64,000 nucleotides of DNA from Psychrobacillus psychrodurans (GTDB taxonomy: Bacteria > Bacillota > Bacilli > Bacillales_A > Planococcaceae). The stretch covers positions 168,460-232,459 of the forward strand of contig FOUN01000005.1 of assembly GCA_900114885.1 (NCBI GenBank). Reading direction: 5' to 3'. The translations under genes and the position numbers were made by a program. Below, piece after piece: positions 36,163 to 47,926 of the stretch (positions are counted from its first letter, which is position 1; every line of letters starts with the position of its first letter). The notes beneath the pieces were generated by a model, which saw nothing but the letters and a program-made list of their open reading frames with translations, searched no databases and was not told the origin of the DNA.

Positions 36163-37626
36163 TTATTTTCCCTCCCAAATCTGAGGAGTTTGTTTATGGA
36201 AATCAGTAGATTGCTCATAAGCATGTGCTACGCGATAAATCGTTGACTCGTCAAAATAATTCCCGATAATTTGTAGACCTAGTGGTAATCCATCTTCAAA
36301 TCCACAAGGGATAGAAATTGCTGGTACACCTGCAAGGTTAATTGGAATTGTTAAAATATCATTTGCATACATCGTCAATGGATCTTCTACGTTTTCTCCA
36401 ATTTTGAATGCTGGAGTTGGTGCCGTTGGTCCGACAATTACATCATAATCCGCTAAAACTTTATCGAAATCTTGTTTGATAAGTGTACGAACTTGCTGTG
36501 CTTTTTTATAGTAAGCATCGTAAGTACCTGCGCTTAATGAATAAGTACCTAGCATAATACGACGTTTAACTTCGTCACCAAATCCTTGTGCACGAGTTTC
36601 TTTATAAAGATCCAATAAGTTTTCAACGTTTTCAGCACGGAAGCCATAACGAATTCCATCAAAACGAGAAAGGTTGGAAGAAGCCTCAGAAGATGAAAGA
36701 ATATAGTATGTAGCTAAAGCGTATTTAGAATGTGGCAATGAAACCTCTTCCCAAGTTGCTCCCTGTTCTTCTAATACTTTCAACGCATCCATAATAGATT
36801 GGCGAACTGCTTCACTTACACCTTCTCCTAAATATTCTTTAGGTACAGCAATACGAAGACCTTTAATATCTCCTGTTAAAGCTGCTACAAAGTTTGGAAC
36901 ATCAACATCTGCTGAAGTAGAATCATTTGCATCAACTCCAGAAATTGCTTCTAGAAGTAGTGCATTGTCTTCTACGTTGCGAGTGATCGGACCAATTTGA
37001 TCTAAAGAAGAAGCAAACGCTACTAGACCGAAGCGAGAAACACGTCCATACGTAGGTTTCATGCCGACAACACCACAATAGGATGCTGGTTGACGAATAG
37101 ATCCACCAGTATCTGAACCTAGCGAGAACGGCACCTCACCAGCTGCTACTGCTGCTGCTGATGCACCTGAAGAACCACCAGGAACACGATCTAATGACCA
37201 AGGGTTTTTAGTTGTTTTATAGGCTGAATTTTCATTGGAAGATCCCATTGCAAATTCATCCATATTCAATTTACCGATTGTAATCATACCAGCCTCGCGT
37301 AACTTTTTCACAACCGTTGCATCATAAATAGGATTGAATCCTTGTAAAATTTTACTTGCACAAGTAGTTTCTAATCCTTCTGTTACGATATTATCCTTTA
37401 CTCCGATCGGTAAACCGAATAATGGTCCACGTTCTTCAAAAGGTATTTTTTCTAATTCTGTAGCTGTTTCTAATGCTTTTTCTTTATTCAAAGCTAAGAA
37501 GGCTTCTACTTCGCCATCAAGTTTTTCTACACGTGCAAAAGCTTCGTTTGTCAAATCCACTAAAGAAACTTCTTTATTATGTATAAGCCCTTGTAATTCT
37601 TTCGATGAGCGATTAAATAACGTCAT
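36163..37626 (-). CDS. gatA: Glutamyl-tRNA(Gln) amidotransferase subunit A
   Basis: A 487-aa amidase that releases ammonia from glutamine for the GatB reaction. The Ser-cisSer-Lys triad is readable: K77 (GVKDNI), S152 or S153 (GGSSGAS) and nucleophile S176 ([10 protein letters not shown]), each offset by two from the Staphylococcus numbering. The amidase signature runs through the Gly/Ser-rich loop. The start has AGGAGGG. It lies 1 nt before gatB and 21 nt after gatC, in one transcript that ends at the terminator near 34.7 kb. Confidence 0.97.
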   Translation of the reverse strand: MTLFNRSSKELQGLIHNKEVSLVDLTNEAFARVEKLDGEVEAFLALNKEKALETATELEKIPFEERGPLFGLPIGVKDNIVTEGLETTCASKILQGFNPIYDATVVKKLREAGMITIGKLNMDEFAMGSSNENSAYKTTKNPWSLDRVPGGSSGASAAAVAAGEVPFSLGSDTGGSIRQPASYCGVVGMKPTYGRVSRFGLVAFASSLDQIGPITRNVEDNALLLEAISGVDANDSTSADVDVPNFVAALTGDIKGLRIAVPKEYLGEGVSEAVRQSIMDALKVLEEQGATWEEVSLPHSKYALATYYILSSSEASSNLSRFDGIRYGFRAENVENLLDLYKETRAQGFGDEVKRRIMLGTYSLSAGTYDAYYKKAQQVRTLIKQDFDKVLADYDVIVGPTAPTPAFKIGENVEDPLTMYANDILTIPINLAGVPAISIPCGFEDGLPLGLQIIGNYFDESTIYRVAHAYEQSTDFHKQTPQIWEGK

Positions 37627-37647
37627 GATTTTCCCTCCTTACATTTA

Positions 37648-37938
37648 TTAATCCATAATTGATGGTACTTTTACTTGACCAGCTTCTTGGTCTTTCACAT
37701 TTAACATCATCGTATCTCTTTCCAAACCTTTAGTAGCTACGTCTTCACGTAGCACGTTTACTAATGGAAGGACATGTGTAGTAGGTTCTACATTTGTTGT
37801 ATCCAACTCTTTTAATTGCTCAGCAAATTCCGTGATTGCTCCTAGTTGAAGTGCAAACTTTTCTGCTTCTTCCTCTGTAATTGCAAGTCTCGCAAGATGG
37901 GCAACATGCTTTACTTCTTCTTTTGTTAACTCCGCCAT
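37648..37938 (-). CDS. gatC: Glutamyl-tRNA(Gln) amidotransferase subunit C
   Basis: A 96-aa belt-like subunit that wraps GatA and GatB. Family motif: [22 protein letters not shown] near the N-terminus, then [21 protein letters not shown] (in the form [15 protein letters not shown]). The closing residues [14 protein letters not shown] are nearly invariant in Bacillales. AGGTGTG precedes the ATG. It is the first gene of the gatCAB operon, following camS by about 85 bp, with no terminator seen between. Confidence 0.96.
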   Translation of the reverse strand: MAELTKEEVKHVAHLARLAITEEEAEKFALQLGAITEFAEQLKELDTTNVEPTTHVLPLVNVLREDVATKGLERDTMMLNVKDQEAGQVKVPSIMD

Positions 37939-38022
37939 TTATCACACCTCCGAATTCAGGTAACCATACGAAATATCATATCATTTTTCACTCTGCTTGA
38001 ACAGAGAGTACCTCTTTACTCC

Positions 38023-39156
38023 TTATTGTGTGTATATATGCACATACGGTTCTTCATCACCAGCTTTTTTCACTAATAATGCCTCTGCACCATCTATCGA
38101 ATTCACTTGTACTTCAATATTCATCGCAGGGAGATTTTTTACTAAGCCTGCAAGATGCTGTGTAAATCCAATAACCTCTGCAGTACCATAAAACTGTATA
38201 GGAATAGTGATTGTCAACTTTTGAAGTTGCTTATCTTTGAAATAACCTGTCCCAATAATACTCGTATAATTGGAAAAGTATGTTTCTACATCTTGTTTGA
38301 AGCCGCGGAAAACTGTATCTAAATCACGGTATTTTTCTTGAGAGTCCGCAGTAGGAAATAGAACATACTCCTCGTCAATTGCTTTCCAGTCAGATACATT
38401 TTTTCCTGCTGTCGCTGTACTATACGTAAAATATGTTCCTGGAACAACTGCGTTCCGACTATTTTGTTTGAACAAGCCGACTACAATTGGAATATCAGCA
38501 AGACCATCCATTTTACGTAAACGGGTAACTACTTCTTCAGCAATTCGTTTGCCATTCTCTTCAATCTGAGCCTGGGTCAGTTTCTCTTCATATATAGCAC
38601 CATATTTTTCTTTCTCGTAGTAATAAGTTGAATTTAACGCCAATCCTATGGAAATTCCTGAGAGACTTACTTTATTATCTACTTTTTCTAAATAGTTTTG
38701 TTCCACGATATGCGTAATATAAACCGGAGCTTTTTTTGCTTTTTCCTCTCCAGTTAAACCTTTATCGTCTGGATTTAATCCACCTTCTCTTTGATTACTT
38801 CTTGCTAGCCAATTATCTAGTGTGTCTTTATCTAGATATTGCCCTTCCTGGAACAAATACTTTTCTGGCGAGAACTCATTTTGAGAAATACGAAGAAGTC
38901 CATTTTCCACTTCCTTCATATCATATTTAGTAGATAAGTTGGATACTACATATCCTCTACTCGCACTTTCCTCGTAAGGTAATAATGTTCGATAATATGT
39001 TTCGTCTAGCTGCAAACTCGGAATTATTACTGATTTGGCCTCTTCTGCTTCTTCTGTATTTTGTATAACCTCTGTTTTGTCATCCAAAGAAGGGGCACAA
39101 CCAGAGACCATTAGTAATAAAGCCAGCGTCAACATGCCTATATGTTTTTTGGTCAT
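38023..39156 (-). CDS. camS: CamS family sex-pheromone lipoprotein
   Basis: A 377-aa surface lipoprotein (YerH in Bacillus subtilis). The signal ends in the lipobox LMVSGC, so the mature protein begins at Cys and is anchored in the outer leaflet. Enterococcal relatives release a pheromone peptide from the signal sequence; a role here is not shown. Conserved parts: YYRTLLPYEESASRGYV, then IVGLFKQNSRNAVVPG and the C-terminal INSIDGAEALLVKK. The start is ATG 39156 (AAAGGGAG 8 nt upstream); a GTG 9 nt earlier is less likely. It starts 14 nt after ligA. Confidence 0.95.
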   Translation of the reverse strand: MTKKHIGMLTLALLLMVSGCAPSLDDKTEVIQNTEEAEEAKSVIIPSLQLDETYYRTLLPYEESASRGYVVSNLSTKYDMKEVENGLLRISQNEFSPEKYLFQEGQYLDKDTLDNWLARSNQREGGLNPDDKGLTGEEKAKKAPVYITHIVEQNYLEKVDNKVSLSGISIGLALNSTYYYEKEKYGAIYEEKLTQAQIEENGKRIAEEVVTRLRKMDGLADIPIVVGLFKQNSRNAVVPGTYFTYSTATAGKNVSDWKAIDEEYVLFPTADSQEKYRDLDTVFRGFKQDVETYFSNYTSIIGTGYFKDKQLQKLTITIPIQFYGTAEVIGFTQHLAGLVKNLPAMNIEVQVNSIDGAEALLVKKAGDEEPYVHIYTQ

Positions 39157-39170
39157 GTTCGCCACTCCCT

Positions 39171-41195
<2,025 letters not shown>

Positions 41196-43424
41196 TTATA
41201 CTTTTTCGATTGGGGCAAATTTTGCAAGCAGACGCTTAATACCCGTAGGACTTGGGAATGCAATATCTAGCTCAGTATTCTCACCTTCTCCACGAACACT
41301 GACAACCATACCTTCACCCCATTTTTTATGAGTCGCTTTGTCTCCGACTTGCCAGCCCATTTTTTCTCCACCAGACTCGTTGTATGCTGGACGAGTAACT
41401 ACTGCTTTACGAGTATTTCCAATAGCTTTTGCATGTCTTTCTGGATTTTTGCCAATATCTTTTGTCCAACCAACGACTTCCAGAATATCATCTGAAATTT
41501 CTTTGATAAAACGAGATGGGCTATTAAAACTTCCACGACCAAAAATAGTTCGAGACTGTGCACAGGTAATTACAAGTCTTTCTTCTGCTCTAGTGATTCC
41601 CACGTAGGCCAATCGTCGTTCCTCTTCCATTTCATCATCGTCACCAAGTGATCGTGAATGTGGAAATATATTTTCTTCCATCCCTATGATAAATACTACA
41701 GGGAATTCTAACCCTTTTGCCGCATGCATTGTCATTAAAATAATATTCCCTTTAGATACATCTTCATCTTCATCCAATTTATCTATATCTGAGATAAGTG
41801 CCAAATCAGTTAAAAATGCAACTAACGACTTGTCATCACTCTGTTTCTCAAATTCTTTCGTTACAGACAGAAACTCTTCAATATTTTCTAAGCGACTTTC
41901 GGCTTCAATTGTCTTTTCATTTTTCAACATCGTGCGATATCCTGTCTTTTCTAGCACTTGCTCGACAATTTCTGTTACGGACAAAAACTCCTGCATTTGG
42001 GTCAGGTTATTGATTAACCCTTGAAATTGAATTACAGAGTTTACAGCACGAGCTGGAATCCCCATAAAGTCCACTTCACTTAATGCGTCTAAAATCGAGC
42101 GGTCCTGGTCCAGTGCATAGAGCGCCATACGTTCAAAGGATGTTGCTCCGATGTTTCGTTTAGGCTCATTAATAATCCGAGCAAGAGACAAATCATCATC
42201 GTTGTTGGCTATCAAACGTAGATAGGCAAGTAAATCTTTAATCTCTTTACGATCATAGAATTTTGTGCCGCCCACAATTGTGTAAGCCATATTCGATTTA
42301 ACGAGCACTTCCTCCATCACACGGGATTGAGCATTCGTACGGTATAAAATAGCAAAATCATTTAAAGTACGATTTTCTAGTTCCATCAAATCTTGAATTT
42401 TTTGAACTACATATTGTGCTTCCTGCTGTTCATTCATCGCTCGGAATAACTCGATTTTTTCCCCTTCTAGATTCTCCGTTCGCAATACCTTCGGATATCT
42501 ACTCGTGTTATTACCAATGACGTCATTTGCTGCCTGTAAGATTCGTTGTGATGAACGATAATTTTGCTCTAGCATAATTGCTTTTGCATTTGGGTAATCT
42601 TTTTCAAACGATAAGATATTCTGAATATCAGCTCCACGCCAACGATAAATTGATTGGTCCGAGTCACCAACGACACAAATATTTTTGAACTTTTTAGCAA
42701 GCATCTGCACTAGTTCATACTGTGCTTTGTTCGTATCCTGATATTCATCCACATGGATATACTGGAACTTGTTTTGGTAAAATTCAAGCACATCAGGAAC
42801 TCGTTTAAATAATGTCAATGTCAACATGATTAAATCATCAAAATCTAGGGATTGGTTCTTTCTCAATTTTTTTTGATAGCTTTGATACACATTTGCCACT
42901 GTCTTTTCAAATGGATTCATCTCATTCATCTGCGCACGATACGTATCCGAATCGATACAAATATTTTTGGCACCACTGATGGCATTAAGCATCGAGCGAG
43001 GGTCATATTGTTTCGAATCAATATTTTGTTCTTTTAGCACATTTTTAATAACCGTTAATTGATCACTTGTATCTAATATCGAAAAGTTTTTTGTGTATCC
43101 AATTCGATCAATATCTCTTCTTAAAATACGTACGCACATGGAGTGAAATGTTGACACCCACATTCTTTCCCCTGTTCCTGCGCCCAATAAGCCATTAATA
43201 CGTTCACGCATTTCTCTTGCCGCTTTGTTTGTAAAGGTGATTGCTAAGATTTTCGATGGGTATACTTCTTTTTCCACGATTAAATATGCGATTCGATGCG
43301 TTAATACACGCGTTTTCCCTGAACCTGCACCAGCCATAATAAGAAGTGGACCTTCTGTTGTCTTCACGGCTTCTTCTTGTTCTTTATTCATACCATTCAA
43401 TAGGTTTTTCGCGATGATTTCCAT
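41196..43424 (-). CDS. pcrA: ATP-dependent DNA helicase PcrA (UvrD family)
   Basis: A 742-aa superfamily 1 helicase that works in excision repair, rolling-circle replication and clearing RecA. Motif I is [15 protein letters not shown] (about 32-46), motif Ia [11 protein letters not shown], motif [10 protein letters not shown], motif [20 protein letters not shown], motif IV EQNYRSS, and motif VI in [13 protein letters not shown]. The C-terminal tail ends in a Tudor-like domain ([13 protein letters not shown]), which contacts RNA polymerase. GGAAGTGC precedes the ATG. A LexA box sits 18 bp upstream, so the pcrA-ligA-camS transcript should respond to DNA damage. Confidence 0.97.
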   Translation of the reverse strand: MEIIAKNLLNGMNKEQEEAVKTTEGPLLIMAGAGSGKTRVLTHRIAYLIVEKEVYPSKILAITFTNKAAREMRERINGLLGAGTGERMWVSTFHSMCVRILRRDIDRIGYTKNFSILDTSDQLTVIKNVLKEQNIDSKQYDPRSMLNAISGAKNICIDSDTYRAQMNEMNPFEKTVANVYQSYQKKLRKNQSLDFDDLIMLTLTLFKRVPDVLEFYQNKFQYIHVDEYQDTNKAQYELVQMLAKKFKNICVVGDSDQSIYRWRGADIQNILSFEKDYPNAKAIMLEQNYRSSQRILQAANDVIGNNTSRYPKVLRTENLEGEKIELFRAMNEQQEAQYVVQKIQDLMELENRTLNDFAILYRTNAQSRVMEEVLVKSNMAYTIVGGTKFYDRKEIKDLLAYLRLIANNDDDLSLARIINEPKRNIGATSFERMALYALDQDRSILDALSEVDFMGIPARAVNSVIQFQGLINNLTQMQEFLSVTEIVEQVLEKTGYRTMLKNEKTIEAESRLENIEEFLSVTKEFEKQSDDKSLVAFLTDLALISDIDKLDEDEDVSKGNIILMTMHAAKGLEFPVVFIIGMEENIFPHSRSLGDDDEMEEERRLAYVGITRAEERLVITCAQSRTIFGRGSFNSPSRFIKEISDDILEVVGWTKDIGKNPERHAKAIGNTRKAVVTRPAYNESGGEKMGWQVGDKATHKKWGEGMVVSVRGEGENTELDIAFPSPTGIKRLLAKFAPIEKV

Positions 43425-43441
43425 AGTGCACTTCCTTTCAA

Positions 43442-43453
43442 GAACATTTGTTC
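43442..43453. promoter_or_regulatory. LexA (DinR) box upstream of pcrA
   Basis: The sequence GAACATTTGTTC matches the Gram-positive LexA site GAACN4GTTC exactly. It lies 17 bp upstream of the pcrA start codon. pcrA is a known SOS gene in Bacillus subtilis, which supports the call. Confidence 0.8.
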
Positions 43454-43471
43454 TCTAATCATATCGTAATT

Positions 43472-44167
43472 CTATTGTTTACTCAATGTCTTTACAGCTT
43501 GAACTGTCTTTAATGCCTCTGCCAAGTTGTCGTAAACTTGATTGCCCACAATGATTGTATCCGCATAGGTAGCCATTTGTCTTGCATGCTCCTCTGTTAG
43601 TATACCTCCACCATAAAATAGCTTTGTTTTTTTTAAACGATTCTTTACTTTTTTCACAGTTTCTACGTTTCCATACATTCCGCTATATTCCATGTAGAAG
43701 ACTGGAAATTTAAATAAATACTCCACCATTTCCGCATAAGCTATTATATCTTCTTCACTGCTCGGATTCACTGCATTCGTCAATTTTGCCGCTTTACAAT
43801 CGGGATTTAAAATGCAATACCCCTCTGGGATAATCTCATCCCAATTCATAACTTCTCCGAACTCCTTGGTAGCTGCATGATGTAAATCCTTTACCCACTT
43901 CGTTTCAGGGCTATTTAATACACTCGGTATAAAATAATAATCGAACCCAGGTGTAATAGATTCAATCGTAGATACTTCTAATGCCACAGGAACTGCATAC
44001 CTTCTAATACGCATGAGCAAATCAATCACATTGTCGAGTGTTACATTGTCAGATCCACCGATGATAATTGCATCTGTACCAGATTCGCAGATTTTTTCTA
44101 GAGCATCTGCACCTATAGGTTTTGCCGGGTCTAACTTAAATATATGTCGCCAATCTTTATATTCCAT
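43472..44167 (-). CDS. pcrB: Heptaprenylglyceryl phosphate synthase PcrB
   Basis: A 231-aa TIM-barrel prenyltransferase that joins heptaprenyl diphosphate to sn-glycerol-1-phosphate in Bacillales. Signs: [62 protein letters not shown] and [29 protein letters not shown]. The start is ATG 44167 (AGGTG 6 nt upstream), matching the MxDxxEWKHVFKLDP N-terminus of the Bacillus protein; a GTG three codons earlier is less likely. It lies between pcrA and yerC as in Bacillus subtilis. Confidence 0.95.
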   Translation of the reverse strand: MEYKDWRHIFKLDPAKPIGADALEKICESGTDAIIIGGSDNVTLDNVIDLLMRIRRYAVPVALEVSTIESITPGFDYYFIPSVLNSPETKWVKDLHHAATKEFGEVMNWDEIIPEGYCILNPDCKAAKLTNAVNPSSEEDIIAYAEMVEYLFKFPVFYMEYSGMYGNVETVKKVKNRLKKTKLFYGGGILTEEHARQMATYADTIIVGNQVYDNLAEALKTVQAVKTLSKQ

Positions 44168-44211
44168 TTTTTTCACCTACATCTAATTAGTTAACATTCA
44201 TCCATTATAAC

Positions 44212-44240
44212 AAAAAAACTGAACAGACATCGCTGTTCAG
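44212..44240 (-). terminator. Terminator of yerC
   Basis: A perfect 8-bp stem CTGAACAG (44219-44226) / CTGTTCAG (44233-44240), T7 on the minus strand. It ends transcription from yerC before pcrB. Confidence 0.88.
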
Positions 44241-44280
44241 TACATGTTCTAATATATTTTGAAAACTTATATTTTTCTTC

Positions 44281-44601
44281 CTACTCTTTTATTGTTGGTA
44301 CTGGATTTTCATCAGGATATAGTCGCCCTAACATCTCATCGTAGGTACCATTACCATAGTCATATGCACGTCTTACACGTGAAATTGTTGCAGTACTTGC
44401 CCCAGTTTCTTTTTTTATAGATTCATATGTTTTTTTCAAGCGCAATAAATGTGCGACCTCGAAACGCTGTGCCAAGGATTGAATTTCACTTATCGTACAT
44501 AGATCATCAAAAAATCGATAGCACTCTTCCATATCCTTTAATTCTAGTACCGCTTTAAATAGTTGTTCGGTTTGATTGCCTTTAATTTTTTCAATTTGCA
44601 T
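44281..44601 (-). CDS. yerC: YerC family TrpR-like regulator
   Basis: A 106-aa helical DNA-binding protein of the TrpR-like YerC/YecD family. The family-specific run is LKDMEECYRFFDDLCTISEIQSLAQRFEVAHLL, and the HTH recognition helix is ETGASTATISRVRRAYDYGNGTY. Its targets are unknown. The start is ATG 44601: AGGAG lies 9 nt upstream, and the Bacillus protein also begins MQIxKLRG. It is followed by a strong terminator. It lies between pcrB and yerB, as in Bacillus subtilis. Confidence 0.94.
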   Translation of the reverse strand: MQIEKIKGNQTEQLFKAVLELKDMEECYRFFDDLCTISEIQSLAQRFEVAHLLRLKKTYESIKKETGASTATISRVRRAYDYGNGTYDEMLGRLYPDENPVPTIKE

Positions 44602-44682
44602 TGCGGTCATCTCCTCTTTATTTAATTGGCTATATTATTTCGTATCTGGATTTTCACTTATTACATACAATATCTAGGCTAG

Positions 44683-45729
44683 TTAAGGTAAATAAGTTAC
44701 CATTTCCTCTAATCCAGGACTAGTTGGTATAAAATTGATCCAAGTCTGTCCCGGTACTAGTTTTGCAGGAACCCCATTTTCCATCGGCATAAGAATTCCA
44801 TCAATATTTTCCCATTCGATTTCCTTCATAATACCTGCTTGGAATATATAAGCTCTTCCTCCATCATTTAAAGATAACTGACGTCTACCAGAACTATCAA
44901 TAACTTTATGTGGAATTTCCATGCATATTACATTTGCAATTTTAATAGCTTTGTCTGTCTCTTTATCTATTGTAAGAACTCCAGCGGTCTCTCTCTCATA
45001 AATACCCTCATCCGATATATACGTATATTCATTCTCAAAAGATGAGCCCGACCCGTAATGGATAGAAAAATTAGAAACGGGATTACCAATTTTTATCCCT
45101 TCAAAGGATTCATAGAAAGAGAACCTAGGTATTTTACTCATTTCCATCGAAGCTCCTACTTTTTCCGCACCTGCTAAAATCTTATCTTTTGTAATATACG
45201 AATTATGAGGAGCTTTTCTTTCACTTGATCGCTCAAATAATATGCCATCGTATTGCATTCCATTTATATTATCAACTACTCTAGAACTCAGCATTTTTTG
45301 AGCATCCGGACTATATCCATGTGCAATATAAAATGCGTCCAGCCCTTTGGCAACGTCAACAAAGTAATCTCTAGCACTTCTAACAGGTCCAAGTTTTTCT
45401 GGAATCTCACTTTGGTACACTGCTAAAAATCTTGTCACATTGCCTTCTGCTAACATTTCATAAATGATATCTGCTTTTGCTATTCCCGACTGTGGACGTG
45501 CGAGCGGATGATTGTTGATAGTGACTAATACAGGTCTTTGTGTCAATTCTTTTTCTGAGCCAATACCAGTGAAGGGAGCCCTATACGGCAGCACTTCTTC
45601 CTCCGCTTGTACTTCTACTTCTTCCACTACATCTTCTATGATCTCTTCTACTGGATCTGCTTCATCTTTACTGGAACAAGCTACGAGAAGTACACTAGCA
45701 GCTATTAAAATTCCCCATCGTTTGAACAC
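44683..45729 (-). CDS. yerB: YerB-like lipoprotein (DUF3048)
   Basis: A 348-aa membrane-anchored lipoprotein. The N-terminal signal ends in LLVACSS, giving a lipidated Cys after about 18 residues. An acidic linker (about 22-50) leads to two DUF3048 domains: KELTQRPVLVTINNHPLARPQSGIAKADIIYEM and, towards the C-terminus, IKIANVICMEIPHKVIDSSGRRQLSLNDGGRAYIFQ. Its function is unknown. The start is probably GTG 45729, with AGGGGG 9 nt upstream; the TTG at 45735 is too close to that site. It lies between yerC and yerA as in Bacillus subtilis. Confidence 0.93.
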   Translation of the reverse strand: MFKRWGILIAASVLLVACSSKDEADPVEEIIEDVVEEVEVQAEEEVLPYRAPFTGIGSEKELTQRPVLVTINNHPLARPQSGIAKADIIYEMLAEGNVTRFLAVYQSEIPEKLGPVRSARDYFVDVAKGLDAFYIAHGYSPDAQKMLSSRVVDNINGMQYDGILFERSSERKAPHNSYITKDKILAGAEKVGASMEMSKIPRFSFYESFEGIKIGNPVSNFSIHYGSGSSFENEYTYISDEGIYERETAGVLTIDKETDKAIKIANVICMEIPHKVIDSSGRRQLSLNDGGRAYIFQAGIMKEIEWENIDGILMPMENGVPAKLVPGQTWINFIPTSPGLEEMVTYLP

Positions 45730-45742
45730 AACCAACGTCCCC

Positions 45743-47473
45743 CTACCTCATTAATGCTGGAAATAATACTTGTTTTTTCATCACATCAAAAATTCCTCTT
45801 TGTGTAATCCTTACATATGGTAAGTGTGTCGCTTGTAGAAATAACAATGTATAAATCGCATCCCCATGCTTAAATCCTCTATTAGCTAGTTCTTTTTTTA
45901 ATACTAGCTCTTCTTCTATTAATTCTTCTACTGACTTATTAGAAAGTACTCCGCCTATTGGAAGTTCAATAGAACAAACAACTTGCTCATCTTCTACAAT
46001 GACAATTCCACCATTCATTTTCTTAACTTCCCGAAAGGCTTGTTGCATACTTTTTTTATTCTTCCCAATTAATATAATATCTCCTGTATTAGAGTACGAA
46101 GAAGCGAAGCCCATTAGAGAAGTCGCGAAACCTTTAATAAGTGTGGATACCTTCCATTTCCCTTTACGGTCTATTAACAATAGAAAACTTTCGTCGTGAT
46201 CTTTTGATAGCTCGATGTCGGTTGTATCAAATGAGATGGAATAGGGTTTAGTAATTACATCATTTACCATTTCTATTCCAAACGGTATCGAGAACTGAAA
46301 GTCTGCTTCTGATACATCAAACGACAAGTTTAAGTCTGGCATAGGAGACCAGTCAATTGGCTCTAATGCTCTCGTCTTTTGTTGCTCTTTCTTCAACCAT
46401 ACTCCTTTGGATAACACACTTAATGGGACAGGACTTTGCTCATCCTTTAAGAAATTGAGATTTGCAAAACGTCCCGTTGCAATTACGCCATGTAAATTAG
46501 ACAAATTATAATATTTCGCCACATTAAAGGATGCCATCAAATATGCATCAATCGGTTTCACTCCTGCATCAAGTGCAACTTGAATGCATTTATCCATAAC
46601 TCCATCCACATGAAACGAAGGAGTTGCTCCATCTGTCGTCATCATTAAATGATCAAAAATATGAAGATCTTTTTCTAAAATATCCTTTAATAGTTGTGGT
46701 AAATCTGGACGTATCGACGAATGACGGAGTGTTACTGCATATCCATGAAGAATACGGCGCTCCACTTCTTCAATAGTCATCGCCTCATGATCTCCATCTG
46801 CTCCTAATAAACGCATCCTTGCAAGCGTGCGCTCAGAGGCTCCAGGAAAATGCCCTTCAATTTTCATACCATTTGTCTTAGCTTGCTGCAGCCAATAAAG
46901 CATTTGATCATCACCTGAAAGTAAGCGTGGCCAACCTGTCAACTCACCGCCCATTATGACATCATGACGCTTTATCCATTCTCCTACCGTTTTTGAAGTA
47001 AACAATTCTTCTTCATTCTCTAACTCCGTTTGAGAATCAAAACGTGCCCACCAATAAAAAGAAAATGGCCTTTTTTGTAGTTCATCTATAAATGAAAACG
47101 CTTTCTTATTTTCAAGCATCAAGAAAAAAGTTAAGTTGTCTGCGATAAATGTAGTCGTTCCTAATTGAGCAGCATAATCTGCAAATGTTAGTGGATTATA
47201 AAGCTGGAATGGATGTACATGAGGCTCAATATAACCCGGTACAATTTTTTGACCAGTTGCATCATATACCTCTGTTTGTTCGGAAACTAACGGCATTTCA
47301 GAACCCGTATAAACAATCCGATCTTTTACAATCCAAATGTTTCCTGTAATCCATTTCTTTAAATGACTATGCAGAAACGTTGCATTAGTAATAACAATGT
47401 CTGGTGACTGCGTTCCATTGACCACATCGAGCTGATGCCTTATTTCTTCAATCTTCCAAATGGGATATTGCAT
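45743..47473 (-). CDS. yerA: Adenine deaminase-like amidohydrolase YerA
   Basis: A 576-aa amidohydrolase of the AdeC family. The metal-binding HVHPF (IVPGYIEPHVHPFQLYNP) follows the conserved DIVITNATFLHS start, and later residues MKIEGHFPGASERTLARMRLLGADGDHEAMT and HDHLMMTTDGATPSF contain the remaining His/Asp ligands. The C-terminal adenine-deaminase domain is complete. YerA proteins diverge from true adenine deaminase, so the base it acts on is uncertain, but proximity to the pur operon supports purine salvage. The start is ATG 47473 (AAGGAG at 10 nt); ATG 47482 is nearly on top of that site. Confidence 0.85.
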   Translation of the reverse strand: MQYPIWKIEEIRHQLDVVNGTQSPDIVITNATFLHSHLKKWITGNIWIVKDRIVYTGSEMPLVSEQTEVYDATGQKIVPGYIEPHVHPFQLYNPLTFADYAAQLGTTTFIADNLTFFLMLENKKAFSFIDELQKRPFSFYWWARFDSQTELENEEELFTSKTVGEWIKRHDVIMGGELTGWPRLLSGDDQMLYWLQQAKTNGMKIEGHFPGASERTLARMRLLGADGDHEAMTIEEVERRILHGYAVTLRHSSIRPDLPQLLKDILEKDLHIFDHLMMTTDGATPSFHVDGVMDKCIQVALDAGVKPIDAYLMASFNVAKYYNLSNLHGVIATGRFANLNFLKDEQSPVPLSVLSKGVWLKKEQQKTRALEPIDWSPMPDLNLSFDVSEADFQFSIPFGIEMVNDVITKPYSISFDTTDIELSKDHDESFLLLIDRKGKWKVSTLIKGFATSLMGFASSYSNTGDIILIGKNKKSMQQAFREVKKMNGGIVIVEDEQVVCSIELPIGGVLSNKSVEELIEEELVLKKELANRGFKHGDAIYTLLFLQATHLPYVRITQRGIFDVMKKQVLFPALMR

Positions 47474-47878
47474 TCCATCCATTCTCCTTTCTTTTTGTTT
47501 ACTCATAAAAATAATATTAGCATAGTACTTTAGTAAAGCAAAGTAGCGAATTTTAAATTCAGGGAAATAAAATGGTAAAGTTAGGAAATAAAGACTTGAA
47601 ATCAACATGTAAAAACTAACAAAATGGAGTCACAATTCTTTAAGTTAAAAGCTATTTCTAACGTTTTCAGTAGACATCGACAGACTTGAACGTTTATGAC
47701 TGATTCAATTTTATTTTATCATTACTTGTTTCCTTCTGTAGGCTACTTGCTTTATGTCTTTATATACTGTTGGAAGGATATTTTCACCAAATTAGTTTAC
47801 TATTTTATAGGATAAATGTGTATATACCACGGAAATCATTGCTGGATTATATTCAAGAGAGACTTTTATATACTTCCT
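47474..47878. other. Gene-free interval upstream of yerA
   Basis: About 400 bp of AT-rich sequence between purD and yerA. I see no ORF with coding character; in-frame extension of yerA to 47608 lacks a ribosome site. The yerA promoter must lie here but no convincing -35/-10 pair could be chosen. Confidence 0.4.
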
Positions 47879-47918
47879 TTAAAAAAGCAAAGAAAAACAT
47901 ATCGTTTTTCTTTGCCTG
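47879..47918 (-). terminator. Terminator of the purine operon
   Basis: A 12-bp stem GCAAAGAAAAAC / GTTTTTCTTTGC with a 5-nt loop (ATATC), then TTTTTT on the minus strand. It is 9 bp after the purD stop and ends the pur transcript. Confidence 0.9.
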
Positions 47919-47926
47919 ATCGTCAA

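Noticed and set aside
45743..47608. The full 621-aa frame of the amidohydrolase
   Set aside because: The first 45 residues have no ribosome site and are hydrophobic in a way unlike the family; the start at 47473 restores the usual length.
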